NCBI GenBank assembly: GCA_045546535.1
Contig: JAZQDA010000034.1
Span: forward strand, 1 to 15,550
Origin: RGIG1828 sp045546535
GTDB taxonomy: Bacteria > Bacillota > Clostridia > UMGS1810
DNA length: 15,550 nt
Direction: 5' to 3'
This document shows positions 1-7,481 of the stretch, piece after piece; the stretch's first letter is position 1; each line of letters opens with the position of its first letter. The translations under genes were made by a program, and so were the position numbers. The notes under the pieces are model-generated. The model worked only from the letters and a program-made list of their open reading frames with translations. It ran no database searches and was not told the origin of the DNA.

Positions 1-1641
1 GACTTTGGTAAAACCGTTACCATAGAGGGCGGAGAAGTTAAAGATTCATCTCAGGCGGGTTGCCCTGACGGGACAACGATTGTTGTGCGTGACCTTTTTT
101 TCAACACCCCCGCAAGAATGAAGTTTTTAAAAAGCGACTCAACCGAGGGCGCACATGTTTCAGATGTTATAAATAAAATCATCTTAAGCCACCCCGAAAT
201 AAAGATAAAATTTATTTCAAACGGCAAAATGAGTGTTTCGTCATCGGGTGACGGCTCTCTTCTCAGTGCGATCGGCACGGTGTTTGGCAAAGATTTTATG
301 AAAAATATGATAGAGGTGGATTTTACCGAGGACGGAGCAAAAATAAAAGGCTATGTGGGAAATCCGTCAGTTATGCGAAAAGACAGACGTTCGCAGGTCT
401 TTTTTATAAACTCGCGCTATTTTGTATCAAAAATCTTTTCATCTGCTCTCTCTGAAGCCTTTGAAAATGTTGCGATGGCGGGTAAATTCCCCTTTGCAGT
501 TTTAATGGCAGATGTTGACGCTCGTTTTGTAGATGTGAATGTGCACCCCGCAAAAACAGAGGTGCGTTTTTCAGATGACAAAAAGGTTTTCTCGCTTGTG
601 TACTGGGCGGTAAAAAATGCCCTGGCAAACCAAAAGTATATCCCCGACATTTCTTTCCCGTCTAAGACTAATACATTTACAAACCCCGTATTTGAACACA
701 GAGCAAAAGAAACACCTAAAAATGCTCAGATAAATATAGAATTTTCTAAAAACGAACCTCAGACAAAAGAAAAAACAAAAGCAGAAGCAGTAAAAGAAAC
801 GAAAAAAGACATTGAAGAGAAAATAGAAACGGGCACCTTTTTTGGAAGAGAAGAAGTAAACACACTTTCTTCGCCCGTTTTCAATCATACAGAATATATA
901 CCGCAAAAAGAGGCTAAAAAAACTGAAACCAAACAAGTACGCAAAGAAGAACCAAAAAAGGAATTTACAACCGAAAAACTAATTCCCCCAGAAGAAGAAA
1001 AACCTTTCCCCGAAACTGCCCCTATAGCAGAAGAGATTCCAACTGAAACAACTCTTAAAGCCGACATCGACTTTAAAATAATCGGACAGGTCTTTTCGAC
1101 TTATATAATAGTGCAGAGCGGGGACGAAATGCTGATAATCGACCAACACGCCGCACAGGAAAGGCTTTTTTATGAAGAAATCCTTGATGAATATGAGAAG
1201 AAGGGCGTCAGTATGCAGTATCTTCTTCTTCCCCAGACGGTCAGTCTTGACCCCGTAACTTATGCTCTTTGCAGTGAAAACAAAGACTTTTTTGAATCGG
1301 TAGGCTTTGAATGTGAGCCTTTCGGCGAAAGAGAATTTATAATCCGTGCTCTTCCCTCTTTCTTTTCCCAAATGAGCGCACAGGAACTTTTTGAAGACAC
1401 GGCAAAACTTTTAAAATCAAACACTTTGAAACCCAAAACGGATTTGATAAAAGAAGCACTGCATACTATGTCGTGCAAAAGAGCGATAAAAGGCGGACAG
1501 ACGCTTTCGGAAAAAGAAATGAAGAGCCTTTTGGAAAAAGTGCTTTCGCTAAAGAACATAAACACCTGTCCCCACGGCAGACCGATAATGAGCAAGATGA
1601 CAAAAACAGAAATAGAAAAGCAATTTAAAAGAATTGTGTGA
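1..1641 (+). CDS. mutL: DNA mismatch repair protein MutL, 5' partial
   Basis: MutL links mismatch recognition by MutS to strand removal. The reading frame is open from base 1, so the gene starts upstream of the window; roughly the first 110-125 residues, including the main ATP-binding motifs of the GHKL domain, are missing (estimate from the usual position of the next motif). What is present: the DLFFNTPAR motif near 88-114, the S5-like transducer domain, a long Lys/Glu-rich low-complexity linker (about 690-1050), then the C-terminal dimerisation/endonuclease domain. That domain has DQHAAQE at 1141-1161 (the DQHAx2Ex4E metal/endonuclease motif), QYLLLP at 1216-1233 (fits the beta-clamp-binding QxLLxP motif) and CPHGRP at 1567-1584. 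It therefore looks like a nicking MutL, as expected in bacteria that lack MutH. It ends TGA, nine bases before miaA. mutS is probably upstream but is not visible. Confidence 0.97.
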   Translation, partial: DFGKTVTIEGGEVKDSSQAGCPDGTTIVVRDLFFNTPARMKFLKSDSTEGAHVSDVINKIILSHPEIKIKFISNGKMSVSSSGDGSLLSAIGTVFGKDFMKNMIEVDFTEDGAKIKGYVGNPSVMRKDRRSQVFFINSRYFVSKIFSSALSEAFENVAMAGKFPFAVLMADVDARFVDVNVHPAKTEVRFSDDKKVFSLVYWAVKNALANQKYIPDISFPSKTNTFTNPVFEHRAKETPKNAQINIEFSKNEPQTKEKTKAEAVKETKKDIEEKIETGTFFGREEVNTLSSPVFNHTEYIPQKEAKKTETKQVRKEEPKKEFTTEKLIPPEEEKPFPETAPIAEEIPTETTLKADIDFKIIGQVFSTYIIVQSGDEMLIIDQHAAQERLFYEEILDEYEKKGVSMQYLLLPQTVSLDPVTYALCSENKDFFESVGFECEPFGEREFIIRALPSFFSQMSAQELFEDTAKLLKSNTLKPKTDLIKEALHTMSCKRAIKGGQTLSEKEMKSLLEKVLSLKNINTCPHGRPIMSKMTKTEIEKQFKRIV

Positions 1642-1650
1642 GTTGATAAA

Positions 1651-2595
1651 ATGAACAAACTTATACTCATAACAGGCCCTACGGGGTGCGGAAAAAGTAA
1701 AATGGCGGTAGAGATTGCAAAAAGAATAAATGCAGAGATTATATCGTGCGATTCTATGCAGATTTACAAAGGTCTTAATATAGGCACCGCAAAAATAACA
1801 AAAGAAGAAATGCAAGGGATACCCCACCATATGATAGATATTATAGAGCCTGGTATTTCTTATAGCGTAACCGATTTTGTGCGTGATGCCAAAGCATCGC
1901 TTGAGAGCATTTTCGCTAAAGGCAAAAACGCTGTTATGACAGGCGGTACGGGGCTTTATGCAGACTCGTTTTTAAAAGATATTGACTTTGGCTCCGGCTC
2001 AGGTGCAAATGAGGAAATAAGAAAAGAACTTTCCCTCTTTGCTGAAAAAAACGGAGCGGAAGCACTTCACGCTCTTTTAGAAGAAATCGACCCCGAGAGC
2101 GCAGAGAAAATCTCTGCCAATAACATCAAAAGGGTAATCCGTGCAATAGAATACTACCGCCTTACAGGTGAGAAAATTTCAGACCACGACAAAAGGACAA
2201 GGGAAAAACCCTCGCCTTATGATTATGTGTATATAGTTCTTACAAGGGATAGAGAAGAACTGTATGAAAGAATAGACAAAAGAGTAGATGAAATGGTAAA
2301 AGGCGGTCTTTTGGAAGAAGCAAAAGCGTTTTATGATAAAAACTTTTCAAAAGACCTGACATCTTACCAGGCAATAGGCTATAAGGAACTTTTTTCGTAT
2401 TTTGACGGCGAGTGCAGTCTTCAAGATGCGATTGACCTTGTAAAATTAAGTTCAAGAAGATATGCAAAGCGCCAACTGACCTGGTTTAAAAGAAACAAAG
2501 ACAGCGTTTTTGTAAATCTTTCAGACTTTGAAACAGACGGCAAGGCAACAGAAAAAATTATGGAAATACTGCGTGAAAAAGGGGTGGTATCATGA
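1651..2595 (+). CDS. miaA: tRNA dimethylallyltransferase MiaA
   Basis: MiaA transfers a dimethylallyl group from DMAPP to N6 of A37 in tRNAs that read U-starting codons, the first step towards ms2i6A. The 314-residue protein has the usual family length. Visible motifs: P-loop GPTGCGKS at residues 9-16, the DSMQIY segment at 34-39 that contacts substrate tRNA/DMAPP, TGGTGLY near residue 97, and the C-terminal RRYAKRQLTWF stretch typical of MiaA. It follows mutL by nine bases with no convincing Shine-Dalgarno sequence, so it may be translationally coupled to mutL. The mutL-miaA order is common in Bacillota. hfq, the frequent next gene, is absent; instead the stop overlaps the start of the next gene (ATGA). 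Confidence 0.97.
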   Translation: MNKLILITGPTGCGKSKMAVEIAKRINAEIISCDSMQIYKGLNIGTAKITKEEMQGIPHHMIDIIEPGISYSVTDFVRDAKASLESIFAKGKNAVMTGGTGLYADSFLKDIDFGSGSGANEEIRKELSLFAEKNGAEALHALLEEIDPESAEKISANNIKRVIRAIEYYRLTGEKISDHDKRTREKPSPYDYVYIVLTRDREELYERIDKRVDEMVKGGLLEEAKAFYDKNFSKDLTSYQAIGYKELFSYFDGECSLQDAIDLVKLSSRRYAKRQLTWFKRNKDSVFVNLSDFETDGKATEKIMEILREKGVVS

Positions 2596-3779
2596 AAAAG
2601 AAAATTAAACTAATACTAGTTTTGCTTCTTATAGTTTTTGCTGTCTATAATATAACCACGCTTTTCAAAGGGCAGGAAAGCACATATATTACGCAGATTG
2701 ATACCGTAGAGATTACGCAGAAATTCGATGCCGTAGTTTGTATGGAAGAAAAACTTGTGACCTTTAAACCGAGTTCAAAAAACGGCTCGCTGGACCTTTG
2801 CGTAGCAGAGGGCGAAATGGTTAAAAAAGGTAAACTTATTGCCCTTTATTATGACAGCGAGATAGACGAATCAAAAAAGAAACTTCTCTCTGAGATAAAC
2901 AAAAAAATTCAGCAGATAAACTCGTCCCCTACCGATGTAGGCGCGCTTTCCGAGGACCCAGACAAACTCGAAAAGCAAATAGGACAGAAAATGGCAGAGG
3001 TTATAGATGTTGCTCATACGAGAGATATGAACCGCATATCTTCGTTAAAAGACGATATAAATCTTCTTGTTTCAAGAAAACTCACCGCAGAGGGTAACAC
3101 CCAAACCGCAACCGAAGTGCTTCAGTCACTGAGAGCAGAAAAAGCGCAGATTGAAAAAGAATACGGCGGAAAAAAAGAAGAAATCACATCACCGCATCAC
3201 GGCATTTTTTCAACAAATCTTGACGGATACGAAACATCGCTTACCCCTGAGAAAGCACTTAATATGACTGTATCTGACTTTGATGCGGTAAAAAGGGGCG
3301 AGGCTAAAAAAGATGCTCCAAATGCCGTGTGCAAACTTACTGACAACACATCTTTCTGGCTTTGCGCCAAGATAAAAGAAACAGATGCCAAAGAGTACAA
3401 AATAGGCTCTTACCTTAAACTGCGTCTAACATCTGGAAAAAACATAAGGGCAAAAGTAGAAGCCGTGTCACTTGCTCAGGGCGGAGAGTGCATACTCACT
3501 TTTTCTTCTCAGGACTCGGGCGATGAACTGATCGGCGAAAGAGTAATAAGCCTGGAGTGTGTAAAAGAAAGTTATACAGGCTACCGCATACCGCTTGAGG
3601 CAATAAGGGTACAAGATGAAAAAACCTATGTATATGTGCGTACTGAGAATAACATCAAGAGAAGAGATGTTGAAATAATCTATAAAGATGATGATGTTAC
3701 AATAGCAAAAGCGGACAACCTTGCACCAAATGCTCTGCTTTTATATGATGAAATTGTTTTAGGGGAAATAAAGCAGTAA
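2592..3779 (+). CDS. HlyD/membrane-fusion-like single-pass protein of the division cluster
   Basis: 395 residues. Seen: a short basic N-terminus followed by a hydrophobic segment at residues 6-20 or so (signal anchor or one TM helix), with the rest predicted outside the membrane. Residues 60-87 (GSLDLCVAEGEMVKKGKLIAL) and 197-212 (ITSPHHGIFSTNLDGY) look like the two halves of a lipoyl/barrel-sandwich hybrid domain, separated by a helical, coiled-coil-prone insert at about 90-190. A beta-rich region follows (about 253-395). This domain order matches periplasmic adaptor/HlyD proteins. However, no ABC or MFS partner gene is adjacent: the start overlaps miaA by 4 bp and the next gene is yggS, 41 bases on. 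The exporter at 7482-11052 is on the other strand and is of a type that normally needs no adaptor. The position suggests a division or envelope role (inference). The substrate and partner are unknown. Confidence 0.75.
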   Translation: MKKKIKLILVLLLIVFAVYNITTLFKGQESTYITQIDTVEITQKFDAVVCMEEKLVTFKPSSKNGSLDLCVAEGEMVKKGKLIALYYDSEIDESKKKLLSEINKKIQQINSSPTDVGALSEDPDKLEKQIGQKMAEVIDVAHTRDMNRISSLKDDINLLVSRKLTAEGNTQTATEVLQSLRAEKAQIEKEYGGKKEEITSPHHGIFSTNLDGYETSLTPEKALNMTVSDFDAVKRGEAKKDAPNAVCKLTDNTSFWLCAKIKETDAKEYKIGSYLKLRLTSGKNIRAKVEAVSLAQGGECILTFSSQDSGDELIGERVISLECVKESYTGYRIPLEAIRVQDEKTYVYVRTENNIKRRDVEIIYKDDDVTIAKADNLAPNALLLYDEIVLGEIKQ

Positions 3780-3820
3780 CCTGTAAACAAAGGCTTTAAT
3801 CTGACGGAGGTCCTTTTAAT

Positions 3821-4495
3821 ATGTCAATACAAGAAAATTTACAGACAATCAAAGATAATATCAAAAAGGCGTGTCTGGATTCGGGAAGAGATGAAAAAGA
3901 TGTTACAATTCTTGCCGTTACAAAGACAAGGAGCGCAATTGAAATAAATGAAGCAATAAATGCGGGAATAACTGACATAGGCGAAAACAGAGTTCAGGAA
4001 CTTCTGTCAAAATACGATGATGTGCAAAAGGGCGTAAGATGGCACATAATAGGTCATCTTCAGACCAACAAGGTAAAATATATTGCAGATAAAGTTTCAA
4101 TGATACACTCTGTGGATTCACTTAAACTTGCACTGGAGATAAACCAAAGATGCGAAAAACTTTCAAAGGTTATGGATATTTTAATCGAGATAAATTCGGG
4201 CGAAGAAAATAAAAACGGTATACCCCCGGAAGACGCCGACGCCCTTATAAGAGAGATATCAACTCTTAAAAATGTCCGCATTAAAGGTCTTATGACAATG
4301 GCGCCTCTTATGGCAGATGACCAGACGCTTAGAAAAGTTTTTACCGACTTAAAAAAATTGTCTGTTGACATAGAGGCGAAAAAATATGATAATGTAGATA
4401 TGAGTGTGCTTTCAATGGGAATGTCGGGCGATTACATTGAAGCCGTAAAATGCGGTTCGACGCTTATAAGACCCGGACGCTCACTGTTTTGCTGA
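3821..4495 (+). CDS. yggS: YggS/YlmE-type PLP homeostasis protein
   Basis: A PLP-binding protein of the YggS/PROSC/YlmE family: a fold-type III TIM-barrel with no known catalytic activity, involved in pyridoxal-phosphate and amino-acid homeostasis. 224 residues, full length. Visible: the PLP lysine in LAVTK (Lys35), IGENRVQEL at 53-61, WHIIGHLQTNK at 74-84, HSVDS at 96-100, INSGEENKNG at 124-133, GLMTM at 156-160, and the phosphate-binding end LSMGMSGDY...GSTLIRPGRSLF. The start is supported by GACGGAGGTCC about eight bases upstream. It sits directly before sepF, the place of ylmE in the Bacillus ylm cluster. The 41-base gap before it shows no clear promoter or terminator, so it is probably co-transcribed. 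Confidence 0.95.
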   Translation: MSIQENLQTIKDNIKKACLDSGRDEKDVTILAVTKTRSAIEINEAINAGITDIGENRVQELLSKYDDVQKGVRWHIIGHLQTNKVKYIADKVSMIHSVDSLKLALEINQRCEKLSKVMDILIEINSGEENKNGIPPEDADALIREISTLKNVRIKGLMTMAPLMADDQTLRKVFTDLKKLSVDIEAKKYDNVDMSVLSMGMSGDYIEAVKCGSTLIRPGRSLFC

Positions 4496-4524
4496 TATAT
4501 ACTGAATTTGCAGGAGGAAATGAA

Positions 4525-4986
4525 ATGAGTTCTATTATGGATTGGGTGAAAAACACCATAGGCTATAACGAGGGAGAAGAATACGGCGAAGAAAATAATT
4601 TTGCAGAGCCGACCACCATTCCCCAAAGACGCCAGAGTGCAAATGATGCACCTGCGTCCAGCCCCAGAAGAAGCAGAGTGGTAAACATAAACACCACCGC
4701 ACAGTTAAAGGTTGTAGTGGTACAGCCTATTTCGTATGAAGATGCACCTGAAATTGCAGACCATTTAAAGCAGAAAAAACCCGTTGTTATAAACCTTGAA
4801 AAACTTGAAAAGGGCGTTGCAAACAGAATTTTTGAGTTTTTAAACGGCGTAGTTTACGCTCTTGACGGCAGTATGAAAAAGGTTTCTGCTGGAATTCTTC
4901 TCGTAGTTCCGAACAATATGGGAATTATGGGCGATTTCAGCGATGATTTAAAAACTCAGGGCATATTTGACGAGTTCGGCATATGA
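4525..4986 (+). CDS. sepF: Cell division protein SepF
   Basis: SepF anchors FtsZ to the membrane and organises the Z-ring in Gram-positive bacteria. I choose ATG 4525 because AGGAGG (4512-4517) lies seven bases upstream; an in-frame ATG at 4450 is inside the end of yggS and would add 25 unrelated residues. The resulting 153-residue protein has an N-terminal amphipathic helix (MSSIMDWVKNTIG) expected to bind membrane, a variable Pro/Arg/Ser-rich linker (about 25-52), and the conserved SepF domain from about 57: VVVVQPISYEDAPEIADHL, KKPVVINLEKLEKGVANRI, FLNGVVYALDGSMKKVSAGILLV. Its last codons overlap ylmH by 4 bp (ATGA), so the two are translationally coupled. Confidence 0.96.
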   Translation: MSSIMDWVKNTIGYNEGEEYGEENNFAEPTTIPQRRQSANDAPASSPRRSRVVNINTTAQLKVVVVQPISYEDAPEIADHLKQKKPVVINLEKLEKGVANRIFEFLNGVVYALDGSMKKVSAGILLVVPNNMGIMGDFSDDLKTQGIFDEFGI

Positions 4987-5756
4987 CAGATAAGAAAAAG
5001 ATGCTCCTTTCTGCCCCGTCAGACGATATAAGGCAGGTACTTTCGAGAGCATACGACCTTTATGAAAAAGCGTATTTTACAAAAAGGCCTTTTTTCACAA
5101 AGTTCCTTACTCCCTTGGAAAAACACGAGATTGATATGCGCTTTGAAAAAAGCGGGGACAGCCCTCTTTCGTTTTTCGGAGGAAGCAAAGACAGCGAAAG
5201 ATGCCTTGCATGTTTCGGGGAGGCGGACGAAAAAGATTTCCCTATCCGCCTTATCGTAATAAAAACGAAAAACGATTCTGACCTGAAACACCGCGATGTA
5301 ATGGGCACAATTCTTTCTCTCGGCATTGAGAGAGAACTTGTGGGCGACATAATTGTCGATGCGTCAAAGGCGTATGTGTTTGCGCTCTCTGAAATGGCAG
5401 ATTATATAAAAGACAACCTTTCAAAAATAGCGTCGGTCGGCGTAAAATGTGAGGTTAAAGACCTTGAAGACATAGCGCTTCCCGAGAGAAAGTACGAAGA
5501 AAAACGCCACACCCTCTCTTCTATGCGTCTTGACTGTGCGGTAAGTGCGGTAACAGGACTTTCAAGGGGGAATGCGTCGGCGATTATTGAAAAAGGTCTT
5601 GTGTCTGTAAATCACCAAGAGATAAAAAACCTAAGTGCACCCATAAAAGACGGCGACATAATAACTGTCAGAGGAACGGGTAAATTTTTAGTAAAAACAG
5701 ACCTCGGACTTTCAAAAAAAGGAAGAGTCTTAGTAACATTTTTAAAATATGTATAA
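4983..5756 (+). CDS. ylmH: YlmH-type S4 RNA-binding protein
   Basis: 257 residues, full length for YlmH. The N-terminal two-thirds carry the family block LKHRDVMGTILSLGIERELVGDI (about residues 101-123). The S4 RNA-binding domain covers about 180-240 (MRLDCAVSAVTGLSRGNASAIIEKGLVSVNHQ...IKDGDIITVRGTGKF). YlmH is a ribosome/tRNA-associated S4 protein; in Bacillus subtilis it has been linked to division-cluster function and more recently to ribosome-associated quality control (literature, not seen here). The start overlaps the sepF stop by 4 bp. In many Bacillota the small membrane protein gene ylmG lies between sepF and ylmH; here it does not. Confidence 0.93.
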   Translation: MTDKKKMLLSAPSDDIRQVLSRAYDLYEKAYFTKRPFFTKFLTPLEKHEIDMRFEKSGDSPLSFFGGSKDSERCLACFGEADEKDFPIRLIVIKTKNDSDLKHRDVMGTILSLGIERELVGDIIVDASKAYVFALSEMADYIKDNLSKIASVGVKCEVKDLEDIALPERKYEEKRHTLSSMRLDCAVSAVTGLSRGNASAIIEKGLVSVNHQEIKNLSAPIKDGDIITVRGTGKFLVKTDLGLSKKGRVLVTFLKYV

Positions 5757-5795
5757 AAAGCCTTAAAAGGCGACAAACCAAGGAGGAAAAGTCCC

Positions 5796-6260
5796 ATGAT
5801 AACACCGCTTGATATTCAGAGTAAAAGTTTTTCAAAATCCGCTATGGGTTATAACAAAGAGGAGGTAAATGACTTTCTCGAAGAAATCTTGAAAGAGTAC
5901 GAAACACTTTACAAAAACTACAATGAAGCAAACGCAAAAATAAAAGAACTTACCAAAGAGAACGAAACTTACAGAAACATTGAAGAAACAATGAAAAACA
6001 CACTCGTTGTTGCACAGTCGAGCGCAGAACAGTTAAAGGTGAGCGCACAGAAAGACGCCGAGGCTATAATGAGTGATGCAACACAGAAATCTCATGAAAT
6101 CATTCAGAAAGCAAACGACCAACTTTCCTCTCTTCACGCACAGTATGAGGAGTTAAAAAGAGAAATTTCTGTGTTTATTATGCGCTCAAAATCTGAACTT
6201 GATGTTCAGATAAAGGCTCTTGACAAATCTCTTGAAAGCCTTGAAAAAACAAGCGTTTGA
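5796..6260 (+). CDS. divIVA: DivIVA-family polar/septal scaffold protein
   Basis: DivIVA binds negatively curved membrane at septa and poles and recruits division, segregation or sporulation partners. 154 residues. The N-terminal lipid-binding motif is clear: TPLDIQSKSFSKSAMGYNKEEVNDFL (residues 3-28), followed by coiled coil to the end (about 28-60 and 75-150). A strong AAGGAGG at 5780-5786 supports the start. By eye alignment on the GY pair, the positions of Bacillus Phe17-Arg18, which insert into and contact the membrane, are Ala16-Met17 here, so the membrane tip differs. The gene follows ylmH by 39 bases, which include a small GCCTT-AA-AAGGC hairpin, and ends 15 bases before rsmA. In the Bacillus cluster ileS often follows; here it is rsmA. 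Confidence 0.93.
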   Translation: MITPLDIQSKSFSKSAMGYNKEEVNDFLEEILKEYETLYKNYNEANAKIKELTKENETYRNIEETMKNTLVVAQSSAEQLKVSAQKDAEAIMSDATQKSHEIIQKANDQLSSLHAQYEELKREISVFIMRSKSELDVQIKALDKSLESLEKTSV

Positions 6261-6275
6261 TGAAAAGGAAAACTT

Positions 6276-7133
6276 ATGAAAAATCTTGCATCGCCTAAAG
6301 TGATAAAGGAAATCTTAGACCGCACGGGCTTTAAGTTTTCAAAATCACTTGGGCAAAACTTTCTTATAGACGAAAATGTACTTACAAAAATCACAGACGC
6401 ATCAGATCTTGACGGTGCAGGTGTGATTGAAATCGGCCCTGGCTTTGGTACTCTTACCCAAAGACTTGCAAAGTGTGCCGAAAAAGTAGTTGCGATTGAG
6501 ATTGACAAAACCGCAATTCCCGTTTTAGAGGACAATCTCTCTGATTTTTCAAACGTGAAAATCATAAATGAAGATGTGCTAAAGTGCGACCTTCACTCTG
6601 TGATTAAAGAAGAGTTTGGCGGTATGAAAGTTAAGGTTTGCGCAAATCTCCCCTACTACATTACCACACCGATTATTATGCATATTCTGGAAGAAAAACT
6701 AAATGTTGAATCGCTTACTGTAATGATACAAAAAGAAGTTGCTATGCGAATCGGCGCAAAGGCGGGAACAAAAGATTACGGCGCACTCACTTTAGCGGTA
6801 AATTATTATGCCCAAAGTGAAATCATAACCCACGTCCCCCCGTCAGCCTTTATTCCTCAGCCAAAGGTGAGTTCGACAGTTATTAAACTCACAATGAGAA
6901 AAGAGCCCCCCGTGAGAGTAAATGACGAAAAGGGATTTTTTAAAGTGGTAAAGGCATCATTTGGACAAAGACGCAAGACTCTCTTAAATGCACTTTCAAA
7001 CTCTTCCTATATTCCTCTTTCAAAAGAAGATGTGAAAAAAGCACTTGAAAATGCAGGGATAGACGAGAAAAGACGCGGAGAAACGCTTACAATAGAGGAG
7101 TTTGCTAACCTTTCTAATGAAATATTTAAATAA
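6276..7133 (+). CDS. rsmA: 16S rRNA dimethyladenosine transferase RsmA (KsgA)
   Basis: RsmA dimethylates A1518 and A1519 (E. coli numbering) in helix 45 of 16S rRNA using SAM and acts as a late check on 30S assembly. 285 residues, normal length. Visible: KSLGQNFLID (23-32), SAM motif I VIEIGPGFGTL (50-60), the acidic end of strand 2 in AIEID (73-77), the catalytic NLPY motif (124-127), QKEVAMRIGAKAGTKDYGALT (152-172), PPSAFIPQPKVSS (188-200), and the C-terminal FGQRRKTLLNAL (229-240). AAGGAAA lies close upstream. It is the last plus-strand gene before a convergent region. Directly after the stop there is only a weak AT-rich stem (7132-7152) followed by T residues. Confidence 0.97.
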   Translation: MKNLASPKVIKEILDRTGFKFSKSLGQNFLIDENVLTKITDASDLDGAGVIEIGPGFGTLTQRLAKCAEKVVAIEIDKTAIPVLEDNLSDFSNVKIINEDVLKCDLHSVIKEEFGGMKVKVCANLPYYITTPIIMHILEEKLNVESLTVMIQKEVAMRIGAKAGTKDYGALTLAVNYYAQSEIITHVPPSAFIPQPKVSSTVIKLTMRKEPPVRVNDEKGFFKVVKASFGQRRKTLLNALSNSSYIPLSKEDVKKALENAGIDEKRRGETLTIEEFANLSNEIFK

Positions 7134-7146
7134 AACCCAGAAAGGC

Positions 7147-7228
7147 AGTTTTTAGTGGTTAGTGGTTAGTGATTGGTGATTAGTGGGAAGTTTTTCAGTT
7201 AAACACTAAACACTAAAAACTAAACTCT
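7147..7228. repeat. Heptamer tandem repeats forming an imperfect inverted repeat
   Basis: Five tandem units of TTAGTGG or near variants run from 7152 to 7186. Four units of AAACACT or near variants run from 7201 to 7228. The second block is close to the reverse complement of the first: bases 7147-7168 and 7200-7221 form a 22-bp inverted repeat with 20 matching positions. RNA or single-stranded DNA from here could fold into a long hairpin. A further GGTTAGCGG remnant occurs at 7236. The region lies between the convergent rsmA and ABC genes and codes for nothing convincing. It may be a slippage-prone or dispersed repeat; no function can be assigned. Confidence 0.85.
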
Positions 7229-7243
7229 GTTTTTTGGTTAGCG

Positions 7244-7263
7244 GTTTTGCGCTCCTGCAAAAC
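7244..7263. other. Small perfect hairpin GTTTTGC/GCAAAAC
   Basis: A 7-bp perfect stem (7244-7250 with 7257-7263) with a six-base loop GCTCCT. No run of T follows on either strand, so it is a poor intrinsic terminator. Between it and the next stem-loop (7264-7388) I see only AT-rich sequence, with one DnaA-box-like TTATTCACA at 7279-7287 that has no companions. Confidence 0.5.
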
Positions 7264-7388
7264 GTTTAAATTAACAAATTATTCACAAACTGTTCACTAA
7301 ACTTAAATAAATAAATGCTATGATAAACCTACAGGCAAAACTTTTTAAGTTTACTGCCGAAATCTCCATAAACTTATAAAATCCTAAA

Positions 7389-7433
7389 GCAAAAAGGACA
7401 GCCGTGCCTCCCCCCGCACTCTGTCCTTTTTGC
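7389..7433. terminator. Long bidirectional stem-loop, probable terminator
   Basis: A perfect 13-bp stem, GCAAAAAGGACAG with CTGTCCTTTTTGC, encloses a 19-base loop that contains a second 4-bp stem (GTGC 7404-7407 with GCAC 7416-7419) around a run of C residues. The stem ends in A5/T5 tracts, so it can work as a terminator on either strand. On the plus strand it would stop read-through from rsmA; on the minus strand it would back up the ABC operon terminator. The unusually long, internally paired loop is noted as a finding. Confidence 0.75.
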
Positions 7434-7438
7434 ATACA

Positions 7439-7469
7439 AAAAACCCAAAGCAATATGCTTTGGGTTTTT
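7439..7469. terminator. Bidirectional intrinsic terminator of the ABC operon
   Basis: A perfect 14-bp stem (7439-7452 with 7456-7469), core ACCCAAAGCA/TGCTTTGGGT, with a three-base loop and flanking A/T runs on both sides. It begins 12 bases past the stop of the downstream ABC gene (minus strand) and gives a T-rich tail in that direction. It can also stop plus-strand transcripts. Confidence 0.88.
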
Positions 7470-7481
7470 AAATTAATTGCA

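Noticed and set aside
571..1371. Long open frames on the minus strand opposite mutL
   Set aside because: Phe- and Ser-rich translations are what the complement of the Lys/Glu-rich MutL linker gives. The sense gene is certain.
7279..7287. DnaA box TTATTCACA, and another (TTATGCACA, minus strand) at 15100-15108; possible oriC
   Set aside because: Two single boxes 8 kb apart are expected by chance in AT-rich DNA; there is no cluster, no dnaA or dnaN, and no clear unwinding element next to them.
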